Below are positions 37,281 through 46,156 of a stretch of DNA of 64,000 nucleotides, one piece after another. The stretch lies in the NCBI RefSeq assembly GCF_001874645.1, contig NZ_CP017886.1, positions 310,001-374,000 of the forward strand, read 5' to 3'. Made by a program: the position numbers and the translations under genes. The notes below the pieces were generated by a model. The model was not told where the DNA came from. It did not search any database and saw only the letters and a list, made by a program, of their open reading frames with translations. Positions within the stretch are counted from its first letter, which is position 1. Each line of letters opens with the position of its first letter. Source of the DNA: Pseudomonas frederiksbergensis. GTDB taxonomy: Bacteria > Pseudomonadota > Gammaproteobacteria > Pseudomonadales > Pseudomonadaceae.

Positions 37281-38399
37281 TGGGTGAGTGTCGGTCTGCG
37301 GCAGCAGTTGCACGCCCAGGTACAAGGCGAGCATGCCATCGAGGCGCAACGGGTCAACACCGCTGAGTTCGGCGATGCGCTCCATGCGGTAGCGCAAGCT
37401 GTTGCGGTGGATACCCAGCGCATCGGCGCAGGCCTGGCTTTGGCCGTCGTGTTCGCACCAACTGCGCAAGGTCGCCAACAGTTGACCGTTACTGTCCTTG
37501 GCGATGACTTTGCGCAGTGGGCTGAGCAGCTCGTCCAGCGCATCGTCGTTGCGATGGCGCCAGAGCATGACGGGCAGTCGATAGCGGTTCAGCGTCAGCA
37601 AACGGCTTTTCGGCAGTACATCGCGCCCGTACGCCAGCAAGTCGCCGACCCGCCGATAGCAGCGACGCAAGCCTTGCAACCCATCCGCCTGGCCACCCAC
37701 GGCGATGCGCAAAATGTTCCAGCCCAGCCCTTCGAGTTTCTCCAGCAAGCGCTCGTTCTCCACCGTTTGCGTGGTCGGCCGGCACCACAGCAACGACGAC
37801 TTGGCGGAACTCACGCACCAACTGTCGGGATAGCGTGAGATCAGCCAGGCACTCAAGGCCTCGGCGGTTTGCCCCGCCCCATGTTCCAGGCCCAACTCAA
37901 ACAAATAAGGCGTGCGCGACAGCTGCGGTTTGAGGCCCATTTGCTGTGCTTCGTCAATCAGCCGTGGCGAGTCCCCCGCCTCACTGAGCAGCAACGCCAA
38001 CAGGTCATCGCAACGCTGGCGACGCCATTGCTGGTCGGCCTGCTGGTTGCGCTGGCCGACCAGCATCTCGGCAGTCATGCGCACCAGTTCCGCATAAGTA
38101 CGCAGTTGTTCCGGTTCACCGGTAATGCCCAGTACGCCGATCAGGCGCTGATCGAGCAGCAGCGGCAAATTGATCCCCGGCTGTACACCTTTGAGGTGCA
38201 CGGCGGTCTGGGCGTCGATTTCCACCACCCGACCGTTCGCCAACACCAGCTGCGCGCCTTCGTGTCGGGTGTTGACCCGCTCCGGCTCGCCGCTGCCGAG
38301 GATCAGCCCTTGGCTGTCCATGACGTTGACGTTGTACGGCAGGATGGCCATCGCCCGGTCGACGATATCCTGCGCCAGGTCGTGATCGAGTTCGAACAT
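37278..38399 (-). CDS. CdaR-family sugar diacid regulator
   Basis: Transcriptional regulator of 373 residues. The N-terminal sugar-diacid-recognition domain (about 1-135, MFELDHDLAQDIVDRAMAI then LILGSGEPERVNTRHEGA) senses a glycarate or glycerate-like ligand in known homologues. The C-terminus has a PucR-type HTH with LLATLRSWCEHDGQSQACA and IHRNSLRYRMERI. ATG 38399 has AAGGAC upstream. It is divergent from the MFS transporter gene (169-bp spacer) and upstream of the glycerate kinase gene on its own strand, so it probably controls both. I name the family, not a proven orthologue. Confidence 0.88.
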   Translation of the reverse strand: MFELDHDLAQDIVDRAMAILPYNVNVMDSQGLILGSGEPERVNTRHEGAQLVLANGRVVEIDAQTAVHLKGVQPGINLPLLLDQRLIGVLGITGEPEQLRTYAELVRMTAEMLVGQRNQQADQQWRRQRCDDLLALLLSEAGDSPRLIDEAQQMGLKPQLSRTPYLFELGLEHGAGQTAEALSAWLISRYPDSWCVSSAKSSLLWCRPTTQTVENERLLEKLEGLGWNILRIAVGGQADGLQGLRRCYRRVGDLLAYGRDVLPKSRLLTLNRYRLPVMLWRHRNDDALDELLSPLRKVIAKDSNGQLLATLRSWCEHDGQSQACADALGIHRNSLRYRMERIAELSGVDPLRLDGMLALYLGVQLLPQTDTHP

Positions 38400-38567
38400 G
38401 CGGCGTAGTCCTTGAAAACGGGCGGTGATTGATTGTTCACCCGCACAGGCAGTGGGTGCAAACCCTGTGCTCAGGCACAAAGACATCCGCTTAGGGGTGA
38501 CCGAGACTCTGTGGGCGATCAACGTTACCCTCGTATCGCAAAAAATCATAATAAAGAGAGACCCGCC

Positions 38568-39878
38568 ATGTCACAGAGCGCCGCCGCCACCCTGGCCACC
38601 GATGACGATAAAAATGCCGTCTACAAGCGCGTTACCCTGCGCCTGATCCCCTTCATCTTCATCTGCTATCTGTTCAACTACCTCGACCGGGTCAACGTTG
38701 GATTTGCCAAACTGCAGATGCTCGATGCGCTGAAATTCAGCGAAACCGTGTACGGCCTCGGGGCCGGGATTTTCTTCATTGGCTACGTGCTGTGCGGCGT
38801 ACCGAGCAACCTGGCACTGACAAAATTCGGTCCTCGGCGCTGGATCGCGCTGATGATGGTCACCTGGGGCATGCTGTCGACCTGCCTGCTGTTCGTCACC
38901 ACACCGACCGGGTTCTACACCCTGCGCCTGTTCACCGGTGCCGCCGAAGCCGGGTTCTTCCCAGGCGTAGTGCTGTACCTCTCGCAGTGGTTCCCGACGT
39001 TCCGACGTGGCCGCATCATGGCGCTGTTCATGTCGGCGATTCCGGTGTCCGGGCTGCTCGGCAGCCCGTTCTCTGGCTGGATCCTCAACCACTTTGCCAC
39101 CGGCCAAGGTGGCCTCGCCGGCTGGCAGTGGATGTTCCTGCTACAAGGCATTCCGACCATCGCCCTCGGCGCTCTTGCGTTCTTCCTGCTCAGCGACAAC
39201 TTCGCCAGCGCCAAATGGTTGAAACCGGAAGAACGTGCGGTACTTGAGGCGGATCAAGCCATCGATTGGGCCAACAAACCGAAAACCGCCACCGACTCGC
39301 TGCTGGCCGTGTTCAAGAACCCGGCGATCTGGGCGTTCGGCCTGATCTACTTCTGCATTCAAAGCGGCGTTTACGCGATCAACTTCTGGCTGCCGTCGAT
39401 CATCAAGAACCTCGGTTTCGCCGATAACCTGGTGATTGGCTGGCTCAGTGCGATTCCCTATCTGCTGGCCGCGGTATTCATGCTGATGGTCGGTCGCTCG
39501 GCCGACCTGCATAAAGAACGCCGCTGGCATTTGGTGGTGCCGATGCTGATGGGCGCGGTGGGTCTGTTGATCGCCGTGAACTTTGCGGCCAACCCGGCTA
39601 TTGCGATTCTTGGCCTGACCCTCGCCACCATGGGCGCCCTCACCGGCCTGCCGATGTTCTGGCCGGTGCCGACCGCCATGCTCAGCGCCGGTGCGGCCGC
39701 CGGTGGCCTGGCGTTGATCAACTCCATGGGCCAGATGGCCGGTTTCCTCAGCCCGTATCTGGTGGGTTGGGTCAAGGACAGCACCGGCTCGACCGATGCT
39801 GCGTTGTACCTGCTGGCCGGTGTGATTGCCTGCGGCAGTGTGCTGGCGCTGCGCATGACCCGGACCTTGCGGGTGTAA
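38568..39878 (+). CDS. MFS transporter, anion:cation symporter (ACS) family
   Basis: Inner-membrane symporter of 436 residues with about 12 membrane helices. Its first helix ICYLFNYLDRVNVGFAKL carries the YLDR-x-NxxFA signature of ACS organic-anion transporters (glucarate, tartrate, phthalate, hexuronate). Position opposite a CdaR-type regulator and next to a glycerate kinase argues for a sugar acid or glycerate substrate. ATG 38568 has a purine-rich AGAGAG upstream. The substrate is an inference from neighbours. Confidence 0.9.
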   Translation: MSQSAAATLATDDDKNAVYKRVTLRLIPFIFICYLFNYLDRVNVGFAKLQMLDALKFSETVYGLGAGIFFIGYVLCGVPSNLALTKFGPRRWIALMMVTWGMLSTCLLFVTTPTGFYTLRLFTGAAEAGFFPGVVLYLSQWFPTFRRGRIMALFMSAIPVSGLLGSPFSGWILNHFATGQGGLAGWQWMFLLQGIPTIALGALAFFLLSDNFASAKWLKPEERAVLEADQAIDWANKPKTATDSLLAVFKNPAIWAFGLIYFCIQSGVYAINFWLPSIIKNLGFADNLVIGWLSAIPYLLAAVFMLMVGRSADLHKERRWHLVVPMLMGAVGLLIAVNFAANPAIAILGLTLATMGALTGLPMFWPVPTAMLSAGAAAGGLALINSMGQMAGFLSPYLVGWVKDSTGSTDAALYLLAGVIACGSVLALRMTRTLRV

Positions 39879-39889
39879 CGCGGCAAGAT

Positions 39890-39966
39890 CAAAAGATCGC
39901 AGCCTGCGGCAGCTCCTACGGTGTACCTCATTCCCGTGTAGGAGCTGCCGCAGGCTGCGATCTTTT
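39890..39966. repeat. REPIN (paired inverted REP sequences)
   Basis: Arms 39890-39919 and 39938-39966, 18-bp spacer, directly behind the MFS gene. Confidence 0.9.
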
Positions 39967-40031
39967 CGTTTGCCACACCCGACTATTCTGGTATTTGATT
40001 GAGCCTTTCCCACCCGTAAAAGGATTTCAAC

Positions 40032-41039
40032 ATGAGCTACCGCACGCTGGGTCATTCGGGTTTGCAGGTTTCGACCCTGACCCTGGGCACCATGATGTTT
40101 GGCGAGCAGACCAGCCCTGAAGATTCACTGCGGATCATCGACAAGGCCTGGGATCAGGGCGTCAATTTCATCGACACTGCAGACGTGTACACCAGCGGCC
40201 GCTCCGAGGAAATCGTCGGCGAAGCCATTGCCGGTCACCGCCATGAATGGGTGGTGGCCTCCAAGGTCGGTTTCGGCCCGGTGGACGGTGTGCCGAATCG
40301 CAGCGGGCTGAGCCGCAAGCACTTGTTCAATGGTATCGACGCCAGCCTGACCCGCTTGGGCACCGATTATCTGGACATCTATTACCTGCACCGCGAAGAC
40401 CACGACACGCCGCTGGAGGTGACGGTGTCGGCCATTGGCGATCTGATTCGCCAAGGCAAGATCCGTTACTGGGGCCTGTCCAACTACCGTGGCTGGCGTA
40501 TCAGCGACGTGATCCGTGTTGCCGAGAAACTTGGCGTCGACAAACCGGTGATCAGTCAGCCGCTGTACAACATCGTCAACCGCCAGGCGGAAACCGAACA
40601 GATCACCGCCGCGCAAAACTATGGCCTCGGCGTGGTGCCCTACAGCCCGTTGGCCCGTGGCGTATTGAGCGGCAAGTACGCGCCGGACGTCACCCCGGAC
40701 ATCAACAGCCGCGCTGGCCGTCAGGACAAGCGCATTCTGGAAACCGAATGGCGGGTCGAGTCGCTGCGCATTGCCCAGCAGATTCAGGCGTACACGCAGG
40801 AGCGCGGCGTCGGCATCGTCGAGTTCGCCATCGCCTGGGTGCTGAACAACTCGGCCGTCAGCTCGGCCATCGTCGGCCCGCGCACCGAAGCCCAATGGGA
40901 TGCCTACACCAAGGCCCTGGCGGTGAAAATCACCGCCGAAGACGAAGCCTTCATTGACTCGCTGGTGACGCCGGGACACTCGTCGACGCCGGGATTCAAT
41001 GATGTGAGCCATTTTGTCTCGGGCCGCACCCCACGCTAA
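40032..41039 (+). CDS. Aldo/keto reductase
   Basis: Cytoplasmic NADPH-dependent oxidoreductase, 335 residues. The TIM-barrel family features are clear: NFIDTADVYTSGRSEEIVG with the catalytic Asp and Tyr, the catalytic Lys in VVASKVGFG, and His in YLHREDHDT. The C-terminal cofactor loop has SSAIVGPRTEAQWD. The substrate is unknown; relatives reduce small aldehydes or act on quinones. Single gene bounded by REPINs on both sides. The start at 40032 follows an AAAAGGA ribosome site. Confidence 0.92.
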   Translation: MSYRTLGHSGLQVSTLTLGTMMFGEQTSPEDSLRIIDKAWDQGVNFIDTADVYTSGRSEEIVGEAIAGHRHEWVVASKVGFGPVDGVPNRSGLSRKHLFNGIDASLTRLGTDYLDIYYLHREDHDTPLEVTVSAIGDLIRQGKIRYWGLSNYRGWRISDVIRVAEKLGVDKPVISQPLYNIVNRQAETEQITAAQNYGLGVVPYSPLARGVLSGKYAPDVTPDINSRAGRQDKRILETEWRVESLRIAQQIQAYTQERGVGIVEFAIAWVLNNSAVSSAIVGPRTEAQWDAYTKALAVKITAEDEAFIDSLVTPGHSSTPGFNDVSHFVSGRTPR

Positions 41040-41043
41040 CTCT

Positions 41044-41112
41044 GTAGGAGCTGCCGGAGGCTGCGATCTTTGTTTTTAAGATCAAAAGATCGCAGCCTCC
41101 GGCAGCTCCTAC
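41044..41112. repeat. REPIN with a compensated base change in both arms
   Basis: Arms 41044-41071 and 41083-41112. Both arms carry CCGGAGG/CCTCCGG where the other elements have CCGCAGG/CCTGCGG, so pairing between the arms is preserved. Spacer only 11 bp. It begins 5 bp behind the reductase stop. Confidence 0.9.
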
Positions 41113-41167
41113 GGGTATTAGGCTATTCTCTGCGCCCCCTGAGTTCCCCACGTGTCGCGAGGACAGT

Positions 41168-42049
41168 TTGTCTAAAGGTATTGCTCTATCGGTGTCAGCC
41201 TCGGTGCTGTTCGCCGTCATGTATTTCTACACCTCGTTGCTGTCGCCCCTGAGCGGCGTGGAAATCTTTGGCTGGCGAATGCTGCTGACCGTACCGTGCA
41301 TGACCGTGTTCATGGTGGTTTCCGGTGAATGGCGACGTGTGGTCGAAATCCTCCGTCGGGTGGGCAGTAAACCGGCATTGTCAGGTGCTCTGCTGGTTTC
41401 CTCGGCATTACTCGGCGTGCAACTCTGGTTGTTCATGTGGGCGCCGCTGAATGGTCATAGCCTTGACGTTTCGCTGGGCTACTTCCTGCTGCCACTGACG
41501 ATGGTGCTGACCGGGCGCATCGCCTATGGCGAACAGCTCTCGCACCTGCAAAAGGTCGCCGCGTTTTTTGCCACCCTCGGGGTGCTCAATGAGTTGTATC
41601 AGGTGGGCAGTTTTTCCTGGGCGACCCTGTTGGTGGCCATCGGTTACCCGACCTACTTCGTGCTGCGCCGACGTTTGGCGTCGGACAACCTCGGCGGTTT
41701 GTGGCTGGACATGGCGCTCATGCTGCCGGTGGCGTACGGGTTCGTGCACAGCGGTGAACAAGGCTTTGCGGTATTCGATCAACATCCATGGTTGTCGCTG
41801 CTGATCCCGCTGCTCGGGGTGATCAGTGCGTCGGCGCTGGTGGTGTACATCATCGCCAGCCGGTTGCTGCCGTTCAGCCTGTTCGGGCTACTGAGCTATG
41901 TCGAGCCGGTGCTGTTGCTGAGGGTTGCCTTGCTGCTGGGGGAAAGCATCAAGTCTGGGGAATGGCTGACGTATATCCCGATCTGGCTGGCGGTGCTGGT
42001 GTTGATGCTTGAAGGGTTCAAGCATTTGATGCGGCATCGACGCCCATAA
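41168..42049 (+). CDS. RarD-like EamA/DMT permease
   Basis: Integral membrane protein of 293 residues with about ten helices, two EamA halves. The pattern MYFYTSLLSPLSGVEIFGWRMLLTVP and WAPLNGHSLDVSLGYFLLPL is typical of RarD proteins. The start is TTG 41168, supported by GAGGAC 5-8 nt upstream and by no better ATG. RarD was named for chloramphenicol sensitivity; the true substrate is not established. Single gene between REPINs. Confidence 0.85.
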   Translation: MSKGIALSVSASVLFAVMYFYTSLLSPLSGVEIFGWRMLLTVPCMTVFMVVSGEWRRVVEILRRVGSKPALSGALLVSSALLGVQLWLFMWAPLNGHSLDVSLGYFLLPLTMVLTGRIAYGEQLSHLQKVAAFFATLGVLNELYQVGSFSWATLLVAIGYPTYFVLRRRLASDNLGGLWLDMALMLPVAYGFVHSGEQGFAVFDQHPWLSLLIPLLGVISASALVVYIIASRLLPFSLFGLLSYVEPVLLLRVALLLGESIKSGEWLTYIPIWLAVLVLMLEGFKHLMRHRRP

Positions 42050-42052
42050 AAG

Positions 42053-42131
42053 CAAAAGATCGCAGCCTGCGGCAGCTCCTACACCGGTATCCATTTATGC
42101 CGTAGGAGCTGCCGCAGGCTGCGATCTTTTG
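42053..42131. repeat. REPIN (paired inverted REP sequences)
   Basis: Arms 42053-42082 and 42102-42131, 19-bp spacer, between the convergent rarD-like and hpd genes. Confidence 0.9.
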
Positions 42132-42135
42132 ATCC

Positions 42136-42175
42136 AAAAAAAGCCCGATCAACAGTAATGCTGACCAGGCTTTTT
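42136..42175 (-). terminator. Terminator of hpd
   Basis: Read on the minus strand, AAAAAGCCTGGTCAG pairs imperfectly with TTGATCGGGCTT and is followed by a run of seven T. It begins 16 bp behind the hpd stop. Confidence 0.8.
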
Positions 42176-42190
42176 CACAGCTGAAGCAAA

Positions 42191-43267
42191 TTACTCAGTG
42201 CTGAGCACACCGCGGCGAACCTGGTCGCGTTCGATGGATTCGAACAGTGCCTTGAAGTTGCCTTCGCCGAAACCATCGTCGCCTTTACGCTGGATGAATT
42301 CGAAGAACACCGGGCCCATCAAGGTTTCCGAGAAGATTTGCAGCAGCAGACGCTTGTCGCCCGACTCAGACGAACCGTCCAGCAGAATTCCCCGCGCTTG
42401 CAGTTCGTTGACCGGCTCGCCGTGGTTCGGCAAACGGCCTTCGAGCATTTCGTAGTAGGTCTCTGGCGGCGCGGTCATGAAGCGCATGCCGATCTTTTTC
42501 AGGTGGTCCCAGGTCTTCACCAGGTCATCGGAGAGGAAGGCAACGTGCTGGATACCCTCGCCGTTGAACTGCATCAGGAACTCTTCGATCTGCCCGGCGC
42601 CCTTGGACGACTCTTCGTTCAGCGGGATGCGGATCATGCCATCCGGAGCGGTCATGGCCTTGGAGGTCAGGCCGGTGTATTCGCCCTTGATGTCGAAGTA
42701 ACGGATCTCGCGGAAGTTGAACAACTTCTCGTAGAAGTTCGCCCAATAAGCCATACGGCCGCGATACACGTTATGGGTCAGGTGGTCGATGATCTTCAGG
42801 CCCGCCCCTACCGGGTGGCGGTCAACACCGTCGATGAACACAAAGTCGATGTCATAGATCGAACTGCCTTCGCCGAAACGGTCGATCAGGTACAGCGGCG
42901 CGCCGCCGATGCCTTTGATCGCCGGCAGGTTCAGCTCCATAGGACCGGTTTCGATGTGGATCGGCTGGGCGCCGAGTTCCAGGGCTCGCTTGTAGGCTTT
43001 TTGCGAATCCTTGACACGGAACGCCATGCCGCACACCGACGGGCCGTGTTCGGCCGCAAAGTACGAGGCTACGCTGTGGGGTTCGTTGTTGAGGATCAGG
43101 TTGATCTGGCCCTGACGGTACAAGTGCACGTCTTTGGAGCGGTGGGTCGCGACCTTGGTGAAGCCCATGATCTCGAAGATCGGTTCAAGGGTGTTCGGGA
43201 TCGGCGATGCAAGCTCAATGAACTCAAAGCCCATCAGGCCCATTGGGTTTTCGTATAAATCTGCCAT
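42191..43267 (-). CDS. hpd: 4-hydroxyphenylpyruvate dioxygenase
   Basis: Converts 4-hydroxyphenylpyruvate to homogentisate in tyrosine degradation; Fe(II) enzyme, 358 residues, as in other pseudomonads. Two vicinal-oxygen-chelate halves are present. Iron ligands fall in [11 protein letters not shown] (His), [11 protein letters not shown] (His) and FFEFIQRKG (Glu). The start [19 protein letters not shown] matches the family. The rest of the tyrosine pathway (hmgA, fahA) is not in the window. A long 5' spacer of over 260 bp holds its promoter. Confidence 0.96.
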   Translation of the reverse strand: MADLYENPMGLMGFEFIELASPIPNTLEPIFEIMGFTKVATHRSKDVHLYRQGQINLILNNEPHSVASYFAAEHGPSVCGMAFRVKDSQKAYKRALELGAQPIHIETGPMELNLPAIKGIGGAPLYLIDRFGEGSSIYDIDFVFIDGVDRHPVGAGLKIIDHLTHNVYRGRMAYWANFYEKLFNFREIRYFDIKGEYTGLTSKAMTAPDGMIRIPLNEESSKGAGQIEEFLMQFNGEGIQHVAFLSDDLVKTWDHLKKIGMRFMTAPPETYYEMLEGRLPNHGEPVNELQARGILLDGSSESGDKRLLLQIFSETLMGPVFFEFIQRKGDDGFGEGNFKALFESIERDQVRRGVLSTE

Positions 43268-43529
43268 GGTTGGCGCCTCATCATGATGCTTTTGGAATTA
43301 ACGGCTGGATTAACGGAGCGTTAGTTACAAGCAATGCTGAGAGCGGCGGGTGGCGCGCAGGAGATGCCTCGCACACTGCGGGCGAGAAAATCACCGTAGA
43401 TCAATTGGAACCCAAATATCTTCATTGTCGACCCAAGGCTCTTGCGGGCGAGGCTTCTGCTGCCAGAAGACGTTATTCTTATATGCGTAAACCGATTCTA
43501 CACAGCGTAACCAGATTTGTCCGCCTTCT
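43268..43529. other. Intergenic region upstream of hpd
   Basis: 262 bp between the hpd start and the EamA gene remnant. I see no gene and no convincing regulator site. It must contain the hpd promoter. Confidence 0.5.
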
Positions 43530-43658
43530 CTATAAAATGCCCCTTTTGGGCGCCGGTGCAAGGGGTTTGTTGCACAGGTAGATGCCCAGCAGAATCGCCC
43601 CGCCTCCCAGGTACATCGCCCCACTTAAATCACCGGCGACCCTGGCGTTTATCAAATT
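43530..43658 (-). pseudogene. 3' remnant of an EamA/DMT transporter gene
   Basis: On the minus strand a short frame reads NLINARVAGDLSGAMYLGG, then GAILLGIYLCNKPLAP and APKRGIL, ending in TAG at 43530-43532. The Gly-rich helix followed by LLGIYL is the typical last segment of EamA/DMT permeases. Upstream a stop (TAA) interrupts the frame and homology is lost, so only about 43 C-terminal codons survive. It lies between hpd and the EAL-domain gene. This is pattern recognition; a protein search would settle it. Confidence 0.6.
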
Positions 43659-43816
43659 GGCCACGAGTCTGGATTACCGCTGAAAAGCACAAAGCCTGTA
43701 CGCCATCTATCATGGCCCGTATCTGTACTCTTTTTGAAAGGCAAGCCTGTGCCCTGCCTGCATTCGAGAGCCCTACTCTTTCTGAGAGCCCTACTCCATC
43801 GTCGCAGGTTCCACCA

Positions 43817-45352
43817 ATGCCCTTGACCATCAACGTCCGTCGCACGCCACTGACTCGCAACCTCATCACGCTGCTGATCGGCCTGATTCCCGTGGTACTG
43901 GGAACCGTCATTCTGCGCATGCAAGCCGAACAGGGGCTGGAACAGAGCACCTACCAAACAGCCGAAGAAGCGGTACGGCAATTCGATTTGATGCTCGACA
44001 ACACCGCGCAGGCGGCACAAGAACTGCTGCCGCTGGCTGGACAACCTTGCGCCGAGGTAAAACTGGCATTGCGCGAACAAGTCACGCGCCGACCCTTTGT
44101 GCGCTCGACCAATCTGGTGTGGGATAACAATCTGTATTGCAGCTCGCTGTTTGGCGACTATCAGGCAGCGGTTGATCCTGGCGAGTACACCCAAGGCACG
44201 TTGTGGTTGATGAACGGCAATCCGGTCACACCCAATACCGCATTGCTGGTGTATCGCCTCAGCAAAGGCAGACAAGGCGCCCTAACCTCCCTGGACGGCT
44301 ATCACCTGAGCAACGTCCTGCGGCTGATTGGTCGCAAGACCCTGCTGTTACTGCAAGTCGGCCCCCACTGGCTGTCGGCCGATGGCAAGGTCCATGAGGG
44401 CGCCCTGCCCGTATTACCGGTAGCCCGAAGCAATCTTGAATCTTCGCGGTATGCCTTTGAGGTCGAGGCCGGCTTTCCCGAGGGCGAAGTCTGGCGCTAC
44501 ATGAAAAGTGAATACCCGCCGCTTTTCAGCCTGCTGATCTTCTTTGGGGTGATTGCCGGGACCCTTGGTCATTGGCTACAGAAGCGCTCGTCGTCACCGA
44601 GTCATGAATTGCGGCGAGCACTGGAAGCCAATGAGTTCATTCCTTACTTTCAGCCCGTGGTCCACGGCGACACTAAACAGTGGGCCGGCATTGAAGTCTT
44701 GATGCGCTGGAAGCACCCAAAAGAAGGGCTGGTGCGTCCGGACCTGTTCATTCCATTCGCTGAGCATTCTGGATTGATCGTGCCGATGACCCGCTCGTTG
44801 ATGCGCCAGACTGCGGCGTTGCTCGCCCCGCATGCACATGTGTTCCATACGCGCTTTCACATCGGCATCAACATCACCGCCAGCCACTGTCGTGACCTTG
44901 AGCTGGTAGACGATTGCCGCGAGTTTCTCGCAGCCTTCCCGCCTGACAAGGTTGCGCTGGTTCTGGAGCTGACCGAACGCGAGCTGATCGAACCCAACGC
45001 CATCACCCTTCAATTGTTCGAACAGTTACATGAGCTGGGGGTGATGATTGCGATCGATGACTTCGGTACCGGGCATTCAAGCCTGGGCTATTTGCGCCAG
45101 TTCAATGTGGACTTTCTGAAAATCGATCAAAGCTTTGTGGCGATGATCGGTGCCGATGCCTTGTCACGCCATATACTCGACAGCATTATCGAACTCTCGG
45201 CCAAGCTGGACCTTGGTATCGTTGCCGAAGGTGTCGAAACCCTCGAACAGAGTGATTATCTTGCCCGTCATGGGGTGAACTTTCTGCAAGGCTACCTATT
45301 TGGACGACCGATGCCGGGCGCCGATTTCATTATTGCGTTGAACAGCCATTAA
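43817..45352 (+). CDS. CSS-motif EAL-domain cyclic-di-GMP phosphodiesterase
   Basis: Inner-membrane protein of 511 residues. TM1 (about 15-36) is followed by a periplasmic domain with the C108-S109-S110 motif (NNLYCSSLFG) typical of CSS domains whose cysteines respond to periplasmic redox state. TM2 (about 232-253) precedes a cytoplasmic EAL domain (about 262-505) with EVLMRW, NITASH, ELTERELIE, DDFGTGHSSLGYL, LKIDQSF and AEGVET. All metal and catalytic positions look intact, with EVL in place of EAL, so it should hydrolyse c-di-GMP. An in-frame ATG at 43712 would add 35 residues. Confidence 0.92.
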   Translation: MPLTINVRRTPLTRNLITLLIGLIPVVLGTVILRMQAEQGLEQSTYQTAEEAVRQFDLMLDNTAQAAQELLPLAGQPCAEVKLALREQVTRRPFVRSTNLVWDNNLYCSSLFGDYQAAVDPGEYTQGTLWLMNGNPVTPNTALLVYRLSKGRQGALTSLDGYHLSNVLRLIGRKTLLLLQVGPHWLSADGKVHEGALPVLPVARSNLESSRYAFEVEAGFPEGEVWRYMKSEYPPLFSLLIFFGVIAGTLGHWLQKRSSSPSHELRRALEANEFIPYFQPVVHGDTKQWAGIEVLMRWKHPKEGLVRPDLFIPFAEHSGLIVPMTRSLMRQTAALLAPHAHVFHTRFHIGINITASHCRDLELVDDCREFLAAFPPDKVALVLELTERELIEPNAITLQLFEQLHELGVMIAIDDFGTGHSSLGYLRQFNVDFLKIDQSFVAMIGADALSRHILDSIIELSAKLDLGIVAEGVETLEQSDYLARHGVNFLQGYLFGRPMPGADFIIALNSH

Positions 45353-45596
45353 TTAGCCACTTTCCGCGTTCCATGGAGATCCTCAACAAAAGGAGCCGCA
45401 GCACATTGCACCAAACAGCAGCGTACGTTACATCATGAAAAAGACGTGATTTACTCTGAGCGAATTAACTACTACAATTTTTCTTGCCTGCGCGAGATTG
45501 ACAGGTGAGCCATTAACACCGAGTCGCTACAAGGCTCTTGGCTTATAGCTTTGTTGGCGGTTGGTATCAGCCAAATACACTATTGGAGTAAAGATA

Positions 45597-45959
45597 TTGT
45601 CCAGACTCGCTGAATTTCGTGCCGCTGAAAAGGCCCTTCAAGAACAGCTCGCACAGCTGGAATCGCTGAAGAACGACGCCGGGCTCAAGAAAGAAATCGA
45701 ATTCGAAGAAAAGCTCCAGGGGCTGATGAAAACCTACGGCAAAAGCCTGCGCGACATCATCGCCATTCTCGACCCGAACCCAAAATCCAGCCTCCAGCAG
45801 GCCGCCGCACCTAAAACCCGCCGCGCTCGCGTGGTCAAGGTTTATCAAAACCCGCACACCGGTGAATTGATTGAAACCAAGGGCGGCAATCACCGCGGCC
45901 TGAAAGCCTGGAAGGAACAATATGGTGCGAGCACCGTCGACTCCTGGCTGCGCGCTTAA
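45597..45959 (+). CDS. mvaU: MvaT/MvaU-family H-NS-like nucleoid protein
   Basis: Xenogeneic silencer that binds AT-rich DNA, 120 residues. The N-terminal coiled coil (about 1-60, LAEFRAAEKALQEQLAQLE then LKKEIEFEEKL) mediates oligomerisation. The C-terminal DNA-binding part has VVKVYQNPHTGELIETKGG and the K-G-G-N minor-groove loop. The N-terminus is closer to MvaU than to MvaT as I recall them; in fluorescent pseudomonads the same gene may be called mvaV. TTG 45597 is the start, with GGAG 9 nt upstream. A strong terminator follows. Confidence 0.88.
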   Translation: MSRLAEFRAAEKALQEQLAQLESLKNDAGLKKEIEFEEKLQGLMKTYGKSLRDIIAILDPNPKSSLQQAAAPKTRRARVVKVYQNPHTGELIETKGGNHRGLKAWKEQYGASTVDSWLRA

Positions 45960-45977
45960 GCTTCCCTGCGCCCCTCC

Positions 45978-46005
45978 AAAAGCCCTGCCTGTGCAGGGCT
46001 TTTTT
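45978..46005 (+). terminator. Terminator of the mvaU-like gene
   Basis: AAAAGCCCTGC, loop CTGT, then GCAGGGCTTTTTT: an 11-bp stem including the A/T flank with a T-run. Confidence 0.92.
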
Positions 46006-46156
46006 ATGCTCGGCTACACTTGATGCAACGATGATCGTCGATCTAGTTGGAAACGCCCGCCAAATACCGTGGGCACGCGGCACAACTTTGTTCTTAATCC
46101 CTTTGGGTATTAAACACTAACTCTCGGCACTGAAAGCGTGCAGACGTCGCGCACTA

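Noticed and set aside
2216..42131. The eight dispersed GATCTTTT-type palindromes considered as a CRISPR-like array
   Set aside because: They are scattered over 45 kb (the last ends at 47499), each is an inverted pair behind or between genes, and there are no regular spacers. They are REPINs.
43391..43624. Minus-strand frame covering the EamA remnant
   Set aside because: It is a different reading frame from the permease-like one and gives no meaningful protein; the remnant is annotated as a pseudogene instead.
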